Positions 29,644 through 39,661 are shown, counted from the first letter of the stretch. The stretch is DNA of 64,000 bases from Asaia platycodi JCM 25414 (GCF_000614545.1 NZ_BAKW01000020.1:1-64000); one strand, 5' to 3'. Notes: generated from the sequence alone by a model not told the origin. Program-made: numbers and translations.

Positions 29644-31323
29644 ATGATCACATCCTTTCCCGAATTCAATACTCTGGATTTTCCGACACCCACGCGAGAG
29701 ACCCTCGATCAGGCCTATGCGGCGATAGGCGCTGCGCTGGATGGTGGCGATCTCGCGCGTGGGCTCGCGCTTTTCGACGCCCAGCGTCGCGCCTATGAAT
29801 CCTGGTCGGCTCTGGTGGAGCTGCGCTTTTCGCAGGATACGCGCAACGCCGATTACGTTGCCGCCCGCGACTACGCCGATAGTCTGACACCCTATGCCAC
29901 CAATCTCGAGACACAGATCAAGAAGCGCGTTCTCGCGCGTCGCGATGAGGCAGCAGCGCATCTGGACGCGCATGTGCTTGCGCTCTGGGATGCAGACATC
30001 ACCACATTTGACGTGCGTATAGAGGCCATGCTCGCAGAAGAGGCGCGTCTTTCGGCGGAATATACTGCCCTGCTTGCCGCCGGGGAAATCGCCTTTCGGG
30101 GGGAAAGCCATAATCTCTCCGGGCTGGAGCCCTTCCAGCAGGACCCTGACCGCGTCACACGGCATGAGGCTGAGGCCGCGCGCTGGGGATTCTATGAGGC
30201 GAACGGCGCGCAGCTCGACCGTGTTTTCGATGATCTCGTGCGCCTGCGCACCGGCATGGCCCATACGCTTGGTTTCGATTCCTATATCGATCTCGGTTAT
30301 CGTCGTATGCGACGCACCGACTACAATGCGCAGGATGTCGCGCGTTTTCGCGAGCGTATCGCGAGCCATGTCACGCCCTTGGTTCAGGCCCTTTTGCAGC
30401 GCCGCCAGCTGGAAATGGGATGGGACAGCCTGAAAGCCTGGATGAGGCGCTGGTTGATCCGAGAGGCAATCCTGGCCCTGCAGGCGATTACGATCTGATG
30501 ATCGCGCGGGCGAAGGAGATGTTCACCCGTCTGGACGAGAGCGGCGAAATGGCCGCTTTCTTCTCGGAGATGGTCGAGAAGAATTATCTCGATCTGAAGA
30601 ACCGTGCCGGCAAGGCGGGAGGCGGTTTCTGCACGTCATTTGCGACGCAGGGCACACCGTTCATTTTTGCCAACTTCAATGGCACTCACGGTGATATCGG
30701 CGTGTTTACCCATGAGATGGGTCACGCTTTCCAGAACTGGAAAAGCCGCGATCTGCCCATGATCGACATGCTCTGGCCGACCATGGAGGGGGCGGAGATC
30801 CACTCGATGGGCCTCGAATTCCTGACTTGGCCCGAGATCGATCTGCTGGTGGAAGAGGGGGCAGGTGAGCGGTATCGGCGTCTGCATCTGATCGAGAGCC
30901 TGAGCTTTCTGCCTATGGTGCATGTGTCGATCATTTCCAGCACGAGATCTATGCCAAGCCGGGGATGAGCCCTGAAGAGCGCCACGCCACATGGCAGAGG
31001 CTGGAGAAGCAATATCTACCCTGGCGCGATTGGGTGATCTCGCCTATCCGGCGAAGGGGGGCCGTTGGCAGGCCCAGCGCCATATTTACGGGTCGCCCTT
31101 TTATTATATCGATTACACGCTGGCGCTCTGCGTGGCGCTTCAGATCTGGCTGATTGCCCAGGTCGATGCCTCGCGTGCACTCGAACTCTATCGCGGGCTG
31201 TGTGAGGCGGGGGGAAGTCAGGCCTTCTGCACGCTGGTGCGCAATGCCGGGCTGACCGTACCTTTTGAGGACGATGCTCTGGCCGAAATCGTGGATGAAG
31301 CCGAGCAGATGCTCATGATGTGA
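29644..31323 (+). CDS. M3-family oligoendopeptidase, three frameshifts
   Basis: About 560 residues of a cytoplasmic zinc metallopeptidase of family M3 (oligoendopeptidase F-like). The zinc site HEMGH is in GVFTHEMGHAFQNW, and the third ligand Glu is in MEGAEIHSMGLEF. ATG 29644 opens MITSFPEFNTLDFPTPTRET. Three single-base losses are seen near 30443 (GGGATG to GGATG, restoring LKAWDEALVDPRGNPGP), near 30915 (restoring FLPYGACVDHFQHEIYAK) and near 31033 (restoring PWRDWGDLAYPAKGG). All parts together match a full-length enzyme. It degrades short peptides; natural substrates are unknown. Confidence 0.88.
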
Positions 31324-31329
31324 AGAGAT

Positions 31330-31353
31330 GCCCCCTCTCTCGCGAGAGGGGGC
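31330..31353. terminator. Bidirectional terminator hairpin
   Basis: GCCCCCTCTC-tcgc-GAGAGGGGGC forms a 10-base GC-rich stem with a tetraloop. It lies between the plus-strand peptidase stop at 31323 and the minus-strand thioredoxin-like gene stop at 31364. The convergent layout makes a shared terminator likely, although no T tract follows. Confidence 0.6.
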
Positions 31354-31363
31354 AGGGCCGATT

Positions 31364-31912
31364 TCAGCCGCGGCGGTTCCATTTATCGAGCAGGTCGAGC
31401 ACCGATTGCGACGACATGGCACGCGCATTGCCGAGCGTGTTTGCCCCATCGGCATTGAGTAGCTTGCGGCCCGGTGTGACGATCAGCACGGTCGGGACTT
31501 CATGAATCGTAACGCCGAATTGCTGGGCGATATCGAGATTCTTGTCGATGCGCCCGACATTGACCGGCACGACCACAAACTGGGATTCGAGCCATTGCGC
31601 GACTTCCGGCTGATTGAAAAGCCCGGCCAGCATGCGGCAATCGGGGCACCAATTGCCGCCGAAATCGATCAGGACCTTGCGCTTCGTACGTGCTGCCGTT
31701 GCAAAGGCCTCCTCAACCTGGGTCTTGGCGAGGGCGATATCGGGATAAACATCCTTTGCCGGCGTGATCTGCACCGAGCTGTCGATCTTCGGCGGTGCCG
31801 GCGGACCGTCTTCGGCGAATGCCGTGCCGCTTGCATAGGGAAGCGCAACGGGAGCAAGCGCGGAGAGGCCGAGGGCGAGGGAGGTCAGGACGCCAAATTT
31901 GCGTTTCAGCAC
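31364..31912 (-). CDS. Periplasmic thioredoxin-fold protein
   Basis: 182 residues. From GTG 31912 the sequence has a signal peptide (LKRKFGVLTSLALGLSALAP...SGTAFAEDG). A thioredoxin domain follows, with active-site WCPDC in DFGGNWCPDCRML and the cis-Pro in HEVPTVLIV. A longer open frame to 32092 has no signal and overlaps the divergent gene, so the GTG start with AAAGG upstream is preferred. It probably serves in periplasmic thiol redox or cytochrome maturation. It is not a DsbA/TlpA member that I can name. Confidence 0.75.
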   Translation of the reverse strand: MLKRKFGVLTSLALGLSALAPVALPYASGTAFAEDGPPAPPKIDSSVQITPAKDVYPDIALAKTQVEEAFATAARTKRKVLIDFGGNWCPDCRMLAGLFNQPEVAQWLESQFVVVPVNVGRIDKNLDIAQQFGVTIHEVPTVLIVTPGRKLLNADGANTLGNARAMSSQSVLDLLDKWNRRG

Positions 31913-32021
31913 GATGCGGGCCTTTCGGAACTTGAAAAAGGTTTGGGGGCGGGGTGGTTGAAAAACAGCGAGAGTATGAAATGTTTCGTCCCGTCGGGGA
32001 ATACAAGAGCACAAAGGGCCA

Positions 32022-32336
32022 ATGATGAAACAACGTAATGAAGCGCAAGGGGCAACGGGAGAAGTTTCTATCACCACGACCCTGCTTCGCACGACAGGGC
32101 TCGTCGGGCTGACGCTTGTGTTGGCGATTCTGATCCGGTTCGTTCCGTTCCTGTCGCATGGCGTACAATGGGTGGCGGGAACGGATGCATGGCAAAAGCT
32201 CTATTCCCTGCTTGGCATCGATACCAGCCTGGGCCGCGAGCAGCTCATTCTGGTCGGCATCATGCTTTGCTGCTTTTTTGTTGCGCTTGGTGTGCAGACG
32301 GCGCTGGTCTATTTCATCGCACGTTTGAAGCGGTGA
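32022..32336 (+). CDS. Small membrane protein of unknown function
   Basis: 104 residues with two hydrophobic helices (about 23-42, GLVGLTLVLAILIRFVPFL; and about 76-98, LILVGIMLCCFFVALGVQTA) and a short positively charged C-terminus (ARLKR). ATG 32022 and 32025 are both possible starts. No family is recognised. It is divergent from the thioredoxin-like gene, and its last 28 bases overlap the end of the convergent DUF423 gene. Confidence 0.65.
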   Translation: MMKQRNEAQGATGEVSITTTLLRTTGLVGLTLVLAILIRFVPFLSHGVQWVAGTDAWQKLYSLLGIDTSLGREQLILVGIMLCCFFVALGVQTALVYFIARLKR

Positions 32337-32685
32337 GCGAAGCAGGCCAGAACGGCCAGACTCAGCCATGCCAGCATGGTCAGCGTGCCACCGAAAGGCG
32401 CCAGAAACGCGATATTCGGCCCTTTCAACGCCAGTGAGGCAACTGGCAGGGTAAAAAGCAGCGTGCCCAGCGCCATTGGCAGAGCGACCCAGCGCAGAAT
32501 GGCGCTACCGCTGACGCCAAGTGCGAGCAGGGCAAGCACATGCCACATCAGCATTTCAACCCCGCGTGACAACATGGCTCGTCCGCCGGTGACGAAGGCT
32601 GATCGGGCAGATGTGCGCCCAGGGCGGCCAGCATGACGGCGAGGCAACCGAAAATGCCGCAGAAAATGAAAATCAGACGTTGCAT
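32309..32685 (-). CDS. DUF423 family membrane protein, frameshifted
   Basis: About 125 residues with four predicted membrane helices (RLIFIFCGIFGCLAVMLAAL, MWHVLALLALG, FTLPVASLAL, LAWLSLAVLACF). The pattern GAH after the first helix and GVEMLMWHVLALL after it fits the YgdD/DUF423 family. The start ATG 32685 (MQRLIFIFCG) lies in a different frame from the rest. One base lost near 32605 explains the split between LGAHLPDQ and AFVTGGRAMLSRG. Function is unknown. Confidence 0.7.
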
Positions 32686-32784
32686 GGCAGCATGGGCGGA
32701 ACACTTTCGTCTTCAATGGGTTCAGATCAAGGTATCTGGCAGTCTATGCCAGTCCTCATAGAGTAAGAAGTAAAGGTCATCATC

Positions 32785-33342
32785 ATGAAAGCTGGTTTCT
32801 GGATCGGATTGGCGGCCCTGCCGCTTTGCGCGTGCACGCCCGGCTATCCGCGTCTGCCCCCCCTGCCAGACAAGGCGCCGCCTTTCACGACGGCTGACGC
32901 GGCGTTCCTGCAGCAAGCCAACGAGCACGATCTGACCCAGATCGCGCTGAGCAAACTCGCTGCGGACCATGCACGCGCGACCGAGGTGAAGGATCTCGCG
33001 CAAACGACCGAAAAGAACTACGACGCGCACCGCAAGACGCTGGCGACACTGGCAAGCAAGCATGACCTCACTCTGACCGAAACGCCTCTGGCCAGCGATC
33101 AGGCGACGATCGATCGCGTGTCGCATCTGCATGGACCGGCCTTTGACAAGGCTTATGTAACAGCGCTGCGTAACGAGTCGCAGGGGAATGAACAAGCCAT
33201 CGCCTCGGCAGCTACCACGAAGGACAGCGATATCAGGAATGCGGCGGCAGGGCTGCAGACATTGGATAAGCAGGTCATCTCATCGGCCTATAGCTGGATG
33301 CCTAAGCTTGCTGTGCGCAAGACGCACAAATCCACGCGCTGA
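32785..33342 (+). CDS. DUF4142-domain envelope protein (probable lipoprotein)
   Basis: 185 residues. A signal sequence ends in a lipobox-like LCAC at residues 15-18 (GLAALPLCACTPGY). A helical DUF4142 domain follows, with FTTADAAFLQQANEHDLTQI and ALRNESQGNEQAIASA. DUF4142 proteins are ferritin-like four-helix bundles exported to the periplasm; their role is unclear. It is 12 bases upstream of the cobalamin adenosyltransferase gene and shares its terminator. Confidence 0.75.
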   Translation: MKAGFWIGLAALPLCACTPGYPRLPPLPDKAPPFTTADAAFLQQANEHDLTQIALSKLAADHARATEVKDLAQTTEKNYDAHRKTLATLASKHDLTLTETPLASDQATIDRVSHLHGPAFDKAYVTALRNESQGNEQAIASAATTKDSDIRNAAAGLQTLDKQVISSAYSWMPKLAVRKTHKSTR

Positions 33343-33354
33343 GAGGGGCTGCTC

Positions 33355-33894
33355 GTGAGTGTTCGTCTCGACAGGATTGTTACCCGCGGCGGTGATCAAG
33401 GCATGACCTCGCTCGGAGACGGGGCACGTATCCGGAAGGATGATCCCCTGATCGAAGCGATGGGGTGCGTCGACGAACTCAATGCGGTGGTAGGGCTCGT
33501 GCGGCTGCATTGCCCAGGTCGCGATGCGCTGGCCCGCATCCAGAACCTCCTTTTCGATCTGGGGGCGATTCTTTGTATCCCGGAGCGTGAGGATGATGGG
33601 GGGCGTGTCGCCGAGGGCGTCATCTGGCTAGACTCCGAGATCGTCGCCTTGCGCGAGAGCCAGCAGCCTCTGACGAGCTTCGTTCTGCCCGGTGGGTCGG
33701 TCGGAGCAAGCTGGGCGCATATGGCGCGTGTCGTGGCGCGGCGCAGCGAGAGGCGTGTCGTGGCGCTCGATCAGGCGCGTCTTGCCTCAGCCGTGAAGTT
33801 TTTGAACCGTTCCAGCGATTATTTCTTCGTGCTTGCGCGCCATATGAACGATGATGGTCGCTCTGACATTTTGTGGCAGCGCGATCAAACCTGA
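33355..33894 (+). CDS. ATP:cob(I)alamin adenosyltransferase (PduO type)
   Basis: 179 residues of the PduO/MMAB family, which makes adenosylcobalamin from cob(I)alamin and ATP. TRGGDQGMTSLGDGARIRKD is the N-terminal ATP-binding segment; FVLPGGSVGASWAHMARVVARRSER and LNRSSDYFFVLAR are family signatures. The start is GTG 33355. It would supply coenzyme B12 to mutases or reductases encoded elsewhere; no B12-dependent gene is nearby. No cobalamin riboswitch was seen upstream. Confidence 0.9.
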   Translation: MSVRLDRIVTRGGDQGMTSLGDGARIRKDDPLIEAMGCVDELNAVVGLVRLHCPGRDALARIQNLLFDLGAILCIPEREDDGGRVAEGVIWLDSEIVALRESQQPLTSFVLPGGSVGASWAHMARVVARRSERRVVALDQARLASAVKFLNRSSDYFFVLARHMNDDGRSDILWQRDQT

Positions 33895-33900
33895 AATGGA

Positions 33901-33937
33901 TGTGTGGAGGAGGCGCTGCGCCCGTATCCTCCACACA
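33901..33937 (+). terminator. Strong hairpin after the adenosyltransferase gene
   Basis: TGTGTGGAGGA and TCCTCCACACA form a perfect 11-base stem around a 15-base loop that can pair further (GGCGC/GCGCC-like). It starts 6 bases past the stop codon. No T tract follows. The remaining bases to 34208 carry no supportable gene. Confidence 0.6.
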
Positions 33938-34208
33938 ATGTCTGTCAAAATGAAACGAATGCTGTATCGCAACAAGTTTTTGTGATATTGCTCAAAAGAG
34001 CGGTAAGCGGGGCCATTCTGGTTTCTGCAAATTCGTGCCTGATCTATTCTTTCCAGAAATTACGAACCTGATTGCCGAAGGTCGATTCACTTCGTGGGAA
34101 GAAAAAATCAGTAATTCACAGGTTTTTAATACTGCGTATTCTTTCTTTATCCAAGTAACATCTGTCGCCCGGTTCTTTTCTACAAGGAGAGCCCTTGAGG
34201 TGACAATT

Positions 34209-34340
34209 ATGGCGATTTCGTTTAGGAGCAGGCCGCAAGACAAGTTCGGCCTTCCTAGAGATCAGGCGCAGAAGCGCATGCTGGACGAGCCGAGACGGGC
34301 GCATAAGATCAAGATGATTTTCTCAAATCGGAAGACATAA
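34209..34340 (+). CDS. Small basic protein of unknown function (43 residues)
   Basis: ATG 34209 is preceded by TTGAGGTGA, a good ribosome-binding site with proper spacing. The product opens MAISFRSRPQDKFGLPRDQA and is rich in Arg/Lys (ends IFSNRKT). It has no hydrophobic segment. Its stop is one base before the GTG of the coiled-coil gene, so it could be a leader or a coupled small protein. An in-frame start upstream at 34035 is open but unlikely, because that stretch reads as low-quality coding and lacks a ribosome site. No family is recognised. Confidence 0.4.
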   Translation: MAISFRSRPQDKFGLPRDQAQKRMLDEPRRAHKIKMIFSNRKT

Positions 34341-34341
34341 A

Positions 34342-34956
34342 GTGGGTATCGACTCAGATTTTTATAATAACGATACGAACCAGGATGGTGAGCTCAGCGA
34401 GGATTCACTTCGCCTCGCGCTGGAGCGGCTGGGCTCCAAAAGTAACAAGAGACATTCGCAGGGCGGCCATCAGAAAGTTGCTCCTGACCAAAGGCGCCGC
34501 CGCTTCGTGCAGGAGGGGCAGGTCGTCGTCGAGCATCATCAGCTCTCACGCGCCAGTCTGCGCGCGCCATCTTCTCAGGGTGACGACCACGGAGAAGAGC
34601 TGTCACGTATGCGTAATCTGCTGAAGCACGAGCAGCGCCGTGCGGAGGACGCCCAGCGTGATCTGGGGAATGTGCAGGTGCAGTTGCGCACGCTTGAAAC
34701 CCATCTCGTTCATGAAAAACTGCATGTGACCGAGTTGAAAGCGAAATGTGCCGAGGCTGAGCAGGCGCTGCTCGAAGCTCAGGTTGAGCTTTCCAGACTA
34801 CGCGAGGAAAACCAGAAGCGTCGCGTCGAACCAGTGGTGGCGGTCGAGGGAACGGTAGAGCCCGTTATCAAGAGAGGCAGAGGGCGCCCGCCGCGTGTCA
34901 AGGAAGTTTCTGTCCTGTCTGGTGACCCCGAGCCGGTGCGCTGGTGGAAAGAATAG
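34342..34956 (+). CDS. Coiled-coil protein with AT-hook-like C-terminus
   Basis: 204 residues from GTG 34342. Residues 1-30 are acidic (NDTNQDGELSEDSL). The middle (about 88-160) is a long heptad-rich coiled coil (LLKHEQRRAEDAQRDLGNVQ and following). The C-terminus holds KRGRGRPPR, an AT-hook form that binds the minor groove of AT-rich DNA, and ends in PVRWWKE. Such a layout suggests a nucleoid-associated or DNA-bridging protein. I do not recognise a named family. It is followed by a strong terminator. Confidence 0.6.
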   Translation: MGIDSDFYNNDTNQDGELSEDSLRLALERLGSKSNKRHSQGGHQKVAPDQRRRRFVQEGQVVVEHHQLSRASLRAPSSQGDDHGEELSRMRNLLKHEQRRAEDAQRDLGNVQVQLRTLETHLVHEKLHVTELKAKCAEAEQALLEAQVELSRLREENQKRRVEPVVAVEGTVEPVIKRGRGRPPRVKEVSVLSGDPEPVRWWKE

Positions 34957-35002
34957 ACTCTCTGCCGGGTTCCGCATGCAGGTGCATCGCATTTGAGGCA
35001 AT

Positions 35003-35043
35003 AAAAAAGACCGACCGGGAAGTCTCTTCCGGTCGGTCTTTTT
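35003..35043. terminator. Strong bidirectional Rho-independent terminator
   Basis: An A run, GACCGACCGG, a 10-base loop, CCGGTCGGTC and a T run form a classic terminator readable on both strands. It serves the coiled-coil gene on the plus strand and the OPT transporter gene on the minus strand. Confidence 0.9.
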
Positions 35044-35093
35044 GTATTGGGCCTGTTGGCGCCCGATCGGCGTGAAGAACCGGGGCCGATTGA

Positions 35094-37031
35094 TCAGAGA
35101 GCGCGACTGGCTTTGCGTAGCGTGCGTGCAAACCAGACAAGGCAGAGGGCGAAAAGGGCGATACCCGTCAGATTCTGGAAGGCCTCGCCGACCGGGATGG
35201 TCAGCAGATCGGTGTGGCCGGTCATGCCGCTGAGCACGGCGATAACCACACCGATCAGGCTTTCGCCAACAATGAACCCCGAGGCGACCATAGTGCCAGT
35301 GCTGTCATCGCTGTGAGACGCCCCATGGGGCGTACGGTCGAAAAAGAAGGCGATGATGGCGCCAATGGCGATGGTGACCGACACATCGGCGGGAAGATAA
35401 ATGCCCATGCCAACGGCGAGCGGCGGCATGGCGAGATTACGGATTTTCAGCAGACGATCGATGATGATCAGGCGACGCCAATCGCCGCGCCGATCAGGAT
35501 CATGGTCCAGTCGAGATTGCGCAGCAGAATGCCTCGGGCGATGTCGGCCATCAAGGCAGGCTGCGGGGCGGCAAGAGCCCGCGACGGGTCCATGTCGGGG
35601 CGTGGCAGGGTACTGCCGAAACCGTAAGCCTGATAGAGCACATTCAGAACTGGCGGGATGACGAGCGCGCCGACGACGCAGCCGACGAGGAGCACGACTT
35701 CCTGCTTCCACGGCGAGGCACCCACCAGTTGCCCGGTTTTCAGATCCTGCAGGTTGTCGTTTGAAATGGCTGCCGATCCGGTGAGTGCCGTCAGAACGAA
35801 CAGGATATAGGCGATGGCGCTATGCTGATCATGGGCCGAGAGCGCGTCGGGCACGAGGTGGAGGGCTTCCAGCGAGTAGCGCCAGGCACAGGGCGACGAC
35901 GCTGATGATCGAAATCCCCGAGATGGGCGATGACGACGAGCCGATGATACCCGCCATATAGCCGCAGGCGCTCGCCACCAGAAACCCGATGAAGAGGCAG
36001 GCAGCGAGCCCGAGGCCCAGCATGACGACGAGATAGAAATCATGCGGCGTGATCGGCCAGAGGAAGAGCGTGAAAAGCGCACCAAGCCCGAGAATGAGGG
36101 CACCGAGCAGCAGGTTCATGACGATGGGAGGGAGATCGCGATCTGTCTCGTCCAGGCTGGCGCGGTGGGTCTGTGAAAACGCCTCGCGTAATCCGCGCAG
36201 GACCGGGCCGATAAGCGAAAAGACCGTCCAGCATGCTGCCACGGCGATGGTGCCCGCCCCCATGAAGCGGATCTTGTGGACCCAGAGCCCAGTCGCGAAA
36301 TCGGCCGCAGAAACCCCGGCAGGATGCACGACCACCGTGCAGAGCCACGGCACGCCAACGCCCCAGCCGATCAGGACACCTGCAAGCATCGCAAGCCCGC
36401 CGCCGAGGCCGACGAGATAGCCCGTGCCGATCAGGGCGAGCGAATAGGCGCCCTGAAGGCGAAAGACGGAGGGGCCGAGGGAGAATGTCGCGCTCCAGCC
36501 ATCCCTGATGATTCTGACACCCGTACTGAGAAATGTCAGGCCAGCCGCAATCAGACTGCCGCGTATCAGGGCTTTGAGCGCCTGCTGGTTGCCCTCGGGG
36601 GAGGCTACGCGCAGAATTTCGGCACAGGCAACGCCCTCGGGATAGGGCAGGGCGCTGTGGGTGACCAGGGCGCGTCTCAGGGGGATGGTGAACAGCACGC
36701 CCGTAGCGCCGCCGAGCAGGGTGATGAAAAAACTCTCCCAATACGGAAAGCCGCTCCAGAACCCGATCATGACCAGACCGGGTATGGTGGCAAACACGCA
36801 GCTCAGCGTGCCTGCGGCCGAGGCCTGGGTCTGGACCAGATTGTTTTCGAGAATGGTGCTGCCGCCCAGCGCCCGCAGCACCGCCATGGAAATGACGGTC
36901 GCGGGAATGGAGGAGGCAAAGGTAAGGCCGATTTTCAGGCCCAGATAGACGTTGGAAGCGGTGAAGATGATCGTGATCAGGGCGCCGAGAACGAGTCCTC
37001 GAATGGTCAGTTCCCGTGTCGCCGAAGTCAT
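35094..37031 (-). CDS. OPT-family oligopeptide/metallophore transporter, two frameshifts
   Basis: About 645 residues of the OPT family, which imports peptides or metal-ligand complexes with protons. Signatures: ELTIRGLVLGALITIIFTAS at the N-terminus, LPYPEGVACAEIL, and SNDNLQDLKTGQLVGASPWK near the C-terminus. Breaks occur near 35865 and near 35475 (GVALIIIDRLLKIRNLAMPP restored). ATG 37031 follows AGAGAGAC. It lies 50 bases downstream of an outer-membrane porin gene on the same strand. That would pair outer and inner membrane uptake. Confidence 0.87.
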
Positions 37032-37081
37032 GCTGTCTCTCTGTCTCGATAACGTAAGGAACAGGTCCTACGACGAAGTGT

Positions 37082-38778
37082 CTAGAAACGGAAGACGAAG
37101 TTCGACTGGTAATAGCTCCCGCTCTTTCCCCCTGCCGCCCGCAATCCGTCAGACCCGATGAAGCGGGCGCCATATTGTGTCCAGGTCAGATGGCGGTTGA
37201 GCTGTAATGTCAGGGATGCCTGGGGCACGATGCCGATAAAACCACCACGCAGATTGGTGAAAGCATAGACGCCGGAAGGGCCATAGACGGCATCGTCAGT
37301 AGAGGCGCGCCAAAAAAGCGGGCTTTTGAACTGAAGGCTGAGCCAGTTGCGCGGCGTCAGGCGAATGACCGGCGACAGGCTGACAAGGTTGCTTGGTGCG
37401 ATATAGGTGGTGGTGTCGAGGTAATTGGTCTGCGGGTTGAACGGCGCGATATAGGTGCCGACGGCGCGTCATTGCGTCGCGACGAACCGCCGGAATAGAG
37501 ATCGGCCTGGAGCCTATGAAGGGATGAAGCGGCGAGGGGGTGTGGCGATAGCCGCAATCGCATTGAAGGCGTAGGCCGAGACAGTGCGGTTCTGCCCTGT
37601 GCGGTTCAGCTCGAAACTGCCGCCCTGATAGAGCCCACCCACTGAAAATTCGAAAGAAGGTGCGCCGCCGTACCAGCGGAACCCGTAATTCTGTCGCGCC
37701 GTCGTGCCGCTGAGTGTCGTCTTGTTGTAAGGCAGTGCTGCCGAGCTCCCCCCCACCCGAAAGGCGATGAGGAAAAGATCGAGGAAGGACGAGATCCGTT
37801 CCGATCCGAGCGCGAAGGAGGGAGGCGCCCATGTGACGTCCAGGCCGTGCAGGCGCGTGCTCCAATCGACACGATCATGGAACATCTTATTGAAGGTGAT
37901 GTTCGTGCCGACAAAATCGTACACATCGGCGCGCATGCGCGGCCAGATGGCGTAGCCACGCACACCGTTCCAGGCAAGCGGTACGTCCGGCGTTTCGCGG
38001 TTGTAAAGAATATAGGACGGGGCATCGAGAAATTGCTGTCGCCCAATGATCAGCCCGGTCTTTGCCTTGGCGAGCCTGGTTCGCAGCTCGACAAAGCCCT
38101 GTTGCAAATCAAGACGCTTTCGAAACGTGGCGTTGTAGCCGTAGCCCCCCCAGCCCGCAGCATCGCCATTCACGAGCTGGCCGAAAAACCGGACATGCTC
38201 ACCGAGATGCAAATCGGCGCCGTAGAGGTTGCGCACGGCAAAACGCCCTGATCCGGTGTGCCACGCGTGCCGAGAAACGGCGCCTCCTCCGACCAGTTGC
38301 GCAGGCGCGTTTCGCCTGAAAAAGTGAGCCACCAGGAGCCGTTGCGCGTGAGAGGGATGTATTTCAGCGGGTCGAACAGATCGTCGTGGCGTTTCTTGTC
38401 GCGCAGGAATGACCAGTCTTCTGCCCAGGGCGCGATACCATAACGACCTACGGGCCCGAACCCGGCAGATTCACCGTTGCCCCGTGTAAAAATGCCCCAA
38501 TCGCCCTGGGTGCCATGGGGCGCCTTGTTCTGCAGGGGGGTGACGCGCCGCGGCTGCCCGACCGGACCAGCATGGGGATAATTCTGGATTTCCGGTCGCT
38601 GGGTGCCGTTGACTGTGAGATGCTCGTCGGTCGCTGTCGGGTCGACCAGCTTTCGGGCCTTGGCCTGAACGAGCGCAGGGGGGCTATCGACAGCGGTTGG
38701 GAATGTTGCAGCATAAGCGACACAGGGAGACACGCCTGCAAGCAGGAAGAAAGCAGGCAGGGCGTGACGAGAGCGCAT
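37082..38778 (-). CDS. Outer-membrane beta-barrel porin (alginate-export-domain type), three frameshifts
   Basis: About 565 residues. A signal peptide (MRSRHALPAFFLLAGVSPCV...AYA-AT) is followed by a proline-rich linker. A barrel follows with alternating strands such as WWLTFSGETRLRNWSEEAPF, LHLGEHVRFFGQLVNGDAAG and GLIIGRQQFLDAPSY, the text of the alginate-export barrel family. The frame breaks near 38250, 37540 (C run) and 37472. In the third frame the C-terminal strands VGTYIAPFNPQTNYLDTTTY and onward run to TAG at 37082 and end in FVFRF, the terminal Phe that marks outer-membrane barrels. Substrate unknown; it is probably co-transcribed with the OPT transporter. Confidence 0.8.
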
Positions 38779-38873
38779 GGCAGAACGTTCCGGAGAGAAG
38801 ATAGTTCTCCAGATTATCAGCGTGGAAACTTATTACAACGTGTTTTTAATAAAGCACGTTTCCAGATAGTCTA

Positions 38874-39440
38874 TTAATTTGTGTGAGCCGTAAATTTTGC
38901 GGGGCGCAGATGGGTCTGGTTGTAATCAAGCTGCTCATGGCTGAGCTGAAACCCGACCTTGAGTGCGTAATTGGTCTGCTGCAGATCAGGCGAGGCGGGC
39001 ACGTCAATGATTCGCACCGGGGTGCGCAGCGTCACTGTCGACTGGTTGCCTGCGAAAGAAACGGGAAAATCGAATTCCTTCTTTTCGAGAATCTTGCCGT
39101 CGCGCAGCACCGCTACGAAATAGGGCAGAACGATATCCTTGCCATCGGAGGCTGGGCCGCGCTCGACAACGACGGAAAGGCTCAGGCGAGAGCGCACGCT
39201 TTTCTTGGGGCCAGCTTCGCAATTGCCGGTCAGACCGCTCATGCCAGCATGGGTCACCAGGCTGCCGGCATCGAGGCCATGGCCATCATACTGGTAGAAA
39301 TCGGCCGCCCGGCTGAGAATCTCGACCGGGGGGCAGGTAGGCGCGAAGGCACTCTGATCGTCTTGGTTGCACGCTGTCAGGGCGGCCGAAGAACCGATCA
39401 GGGCGAGAAGGGGCAGGAAGTGGCGGGCGGATCTGGTCAT
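38874..39440 (-). CDS. Hypothetical lipoprotein
   Basis: 188 residues from ATG 39440. The signal peptide RSARHFLPLLALIGSSAALT ends in the lipobox LTAC. The mature part begins NQDDQSAFAPTCPPVEILSR and carries a Tyr/Asp-rich segment (FYQYDGHGLDAG). A beta-rich region follows (RSRLSLSVVVERGPASDGKD and VLRDGKILEKKEFDFPVSFA). The longer frame to 39524 has no signal in position. It is divergent from ispH with a 221-base gap. I recognise no family. Confidence 0.7.
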   Translation of the reverse strand: MTRSARHFLPLLALIGSSAALTACNQDDQSAFAPTCPPVEILSRAADFYQYDGHGLDAGSLVTHAGMSGLTGNCEAGPKKSVRSRLSLSVVVERGPASDGKDIVLPYFVAVLRDGKILEKKEFDFPVSFAGNQSTVTLRTPVRIIDVPASPDLQQTNYALKVGFQLSHEQLDYNQTHLRPAKFTAHTN

Positions 39441-39661
39441 GGACAAGGCTCTTCGTCTATTCACCGGTGCGGAAAACGAGCCCGGTATGGTAAGAAGGCG
39501 ACACGACGCCGAATGATCGTGCAATGACGGGCTTGCATACTGGCAACGGGTTGCGTAGCTCCCATATGCGAGCCCATATCGCGAAGCGTTGCATCATTCA
39601 TCATGCGTGCTGCCTTGGGGCTTGTTCGCATATACCGCCTGCCGTGAGATTGGGGAACACC

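Noticed and set aside
33200..33355. Cobalamin riboswitch before the adenosyltransferase gene
   Set aside because: The space is occupied by the DUF4142 gene; only 12 bases separate the genes and no B12-box-like text was seen.
34035..34208. Upstream extension of the small basic protein
   Set aside because: The region is AT-rich, lacks a ribosome site at 34035 and the downstream ATG 34209 has a clear one.
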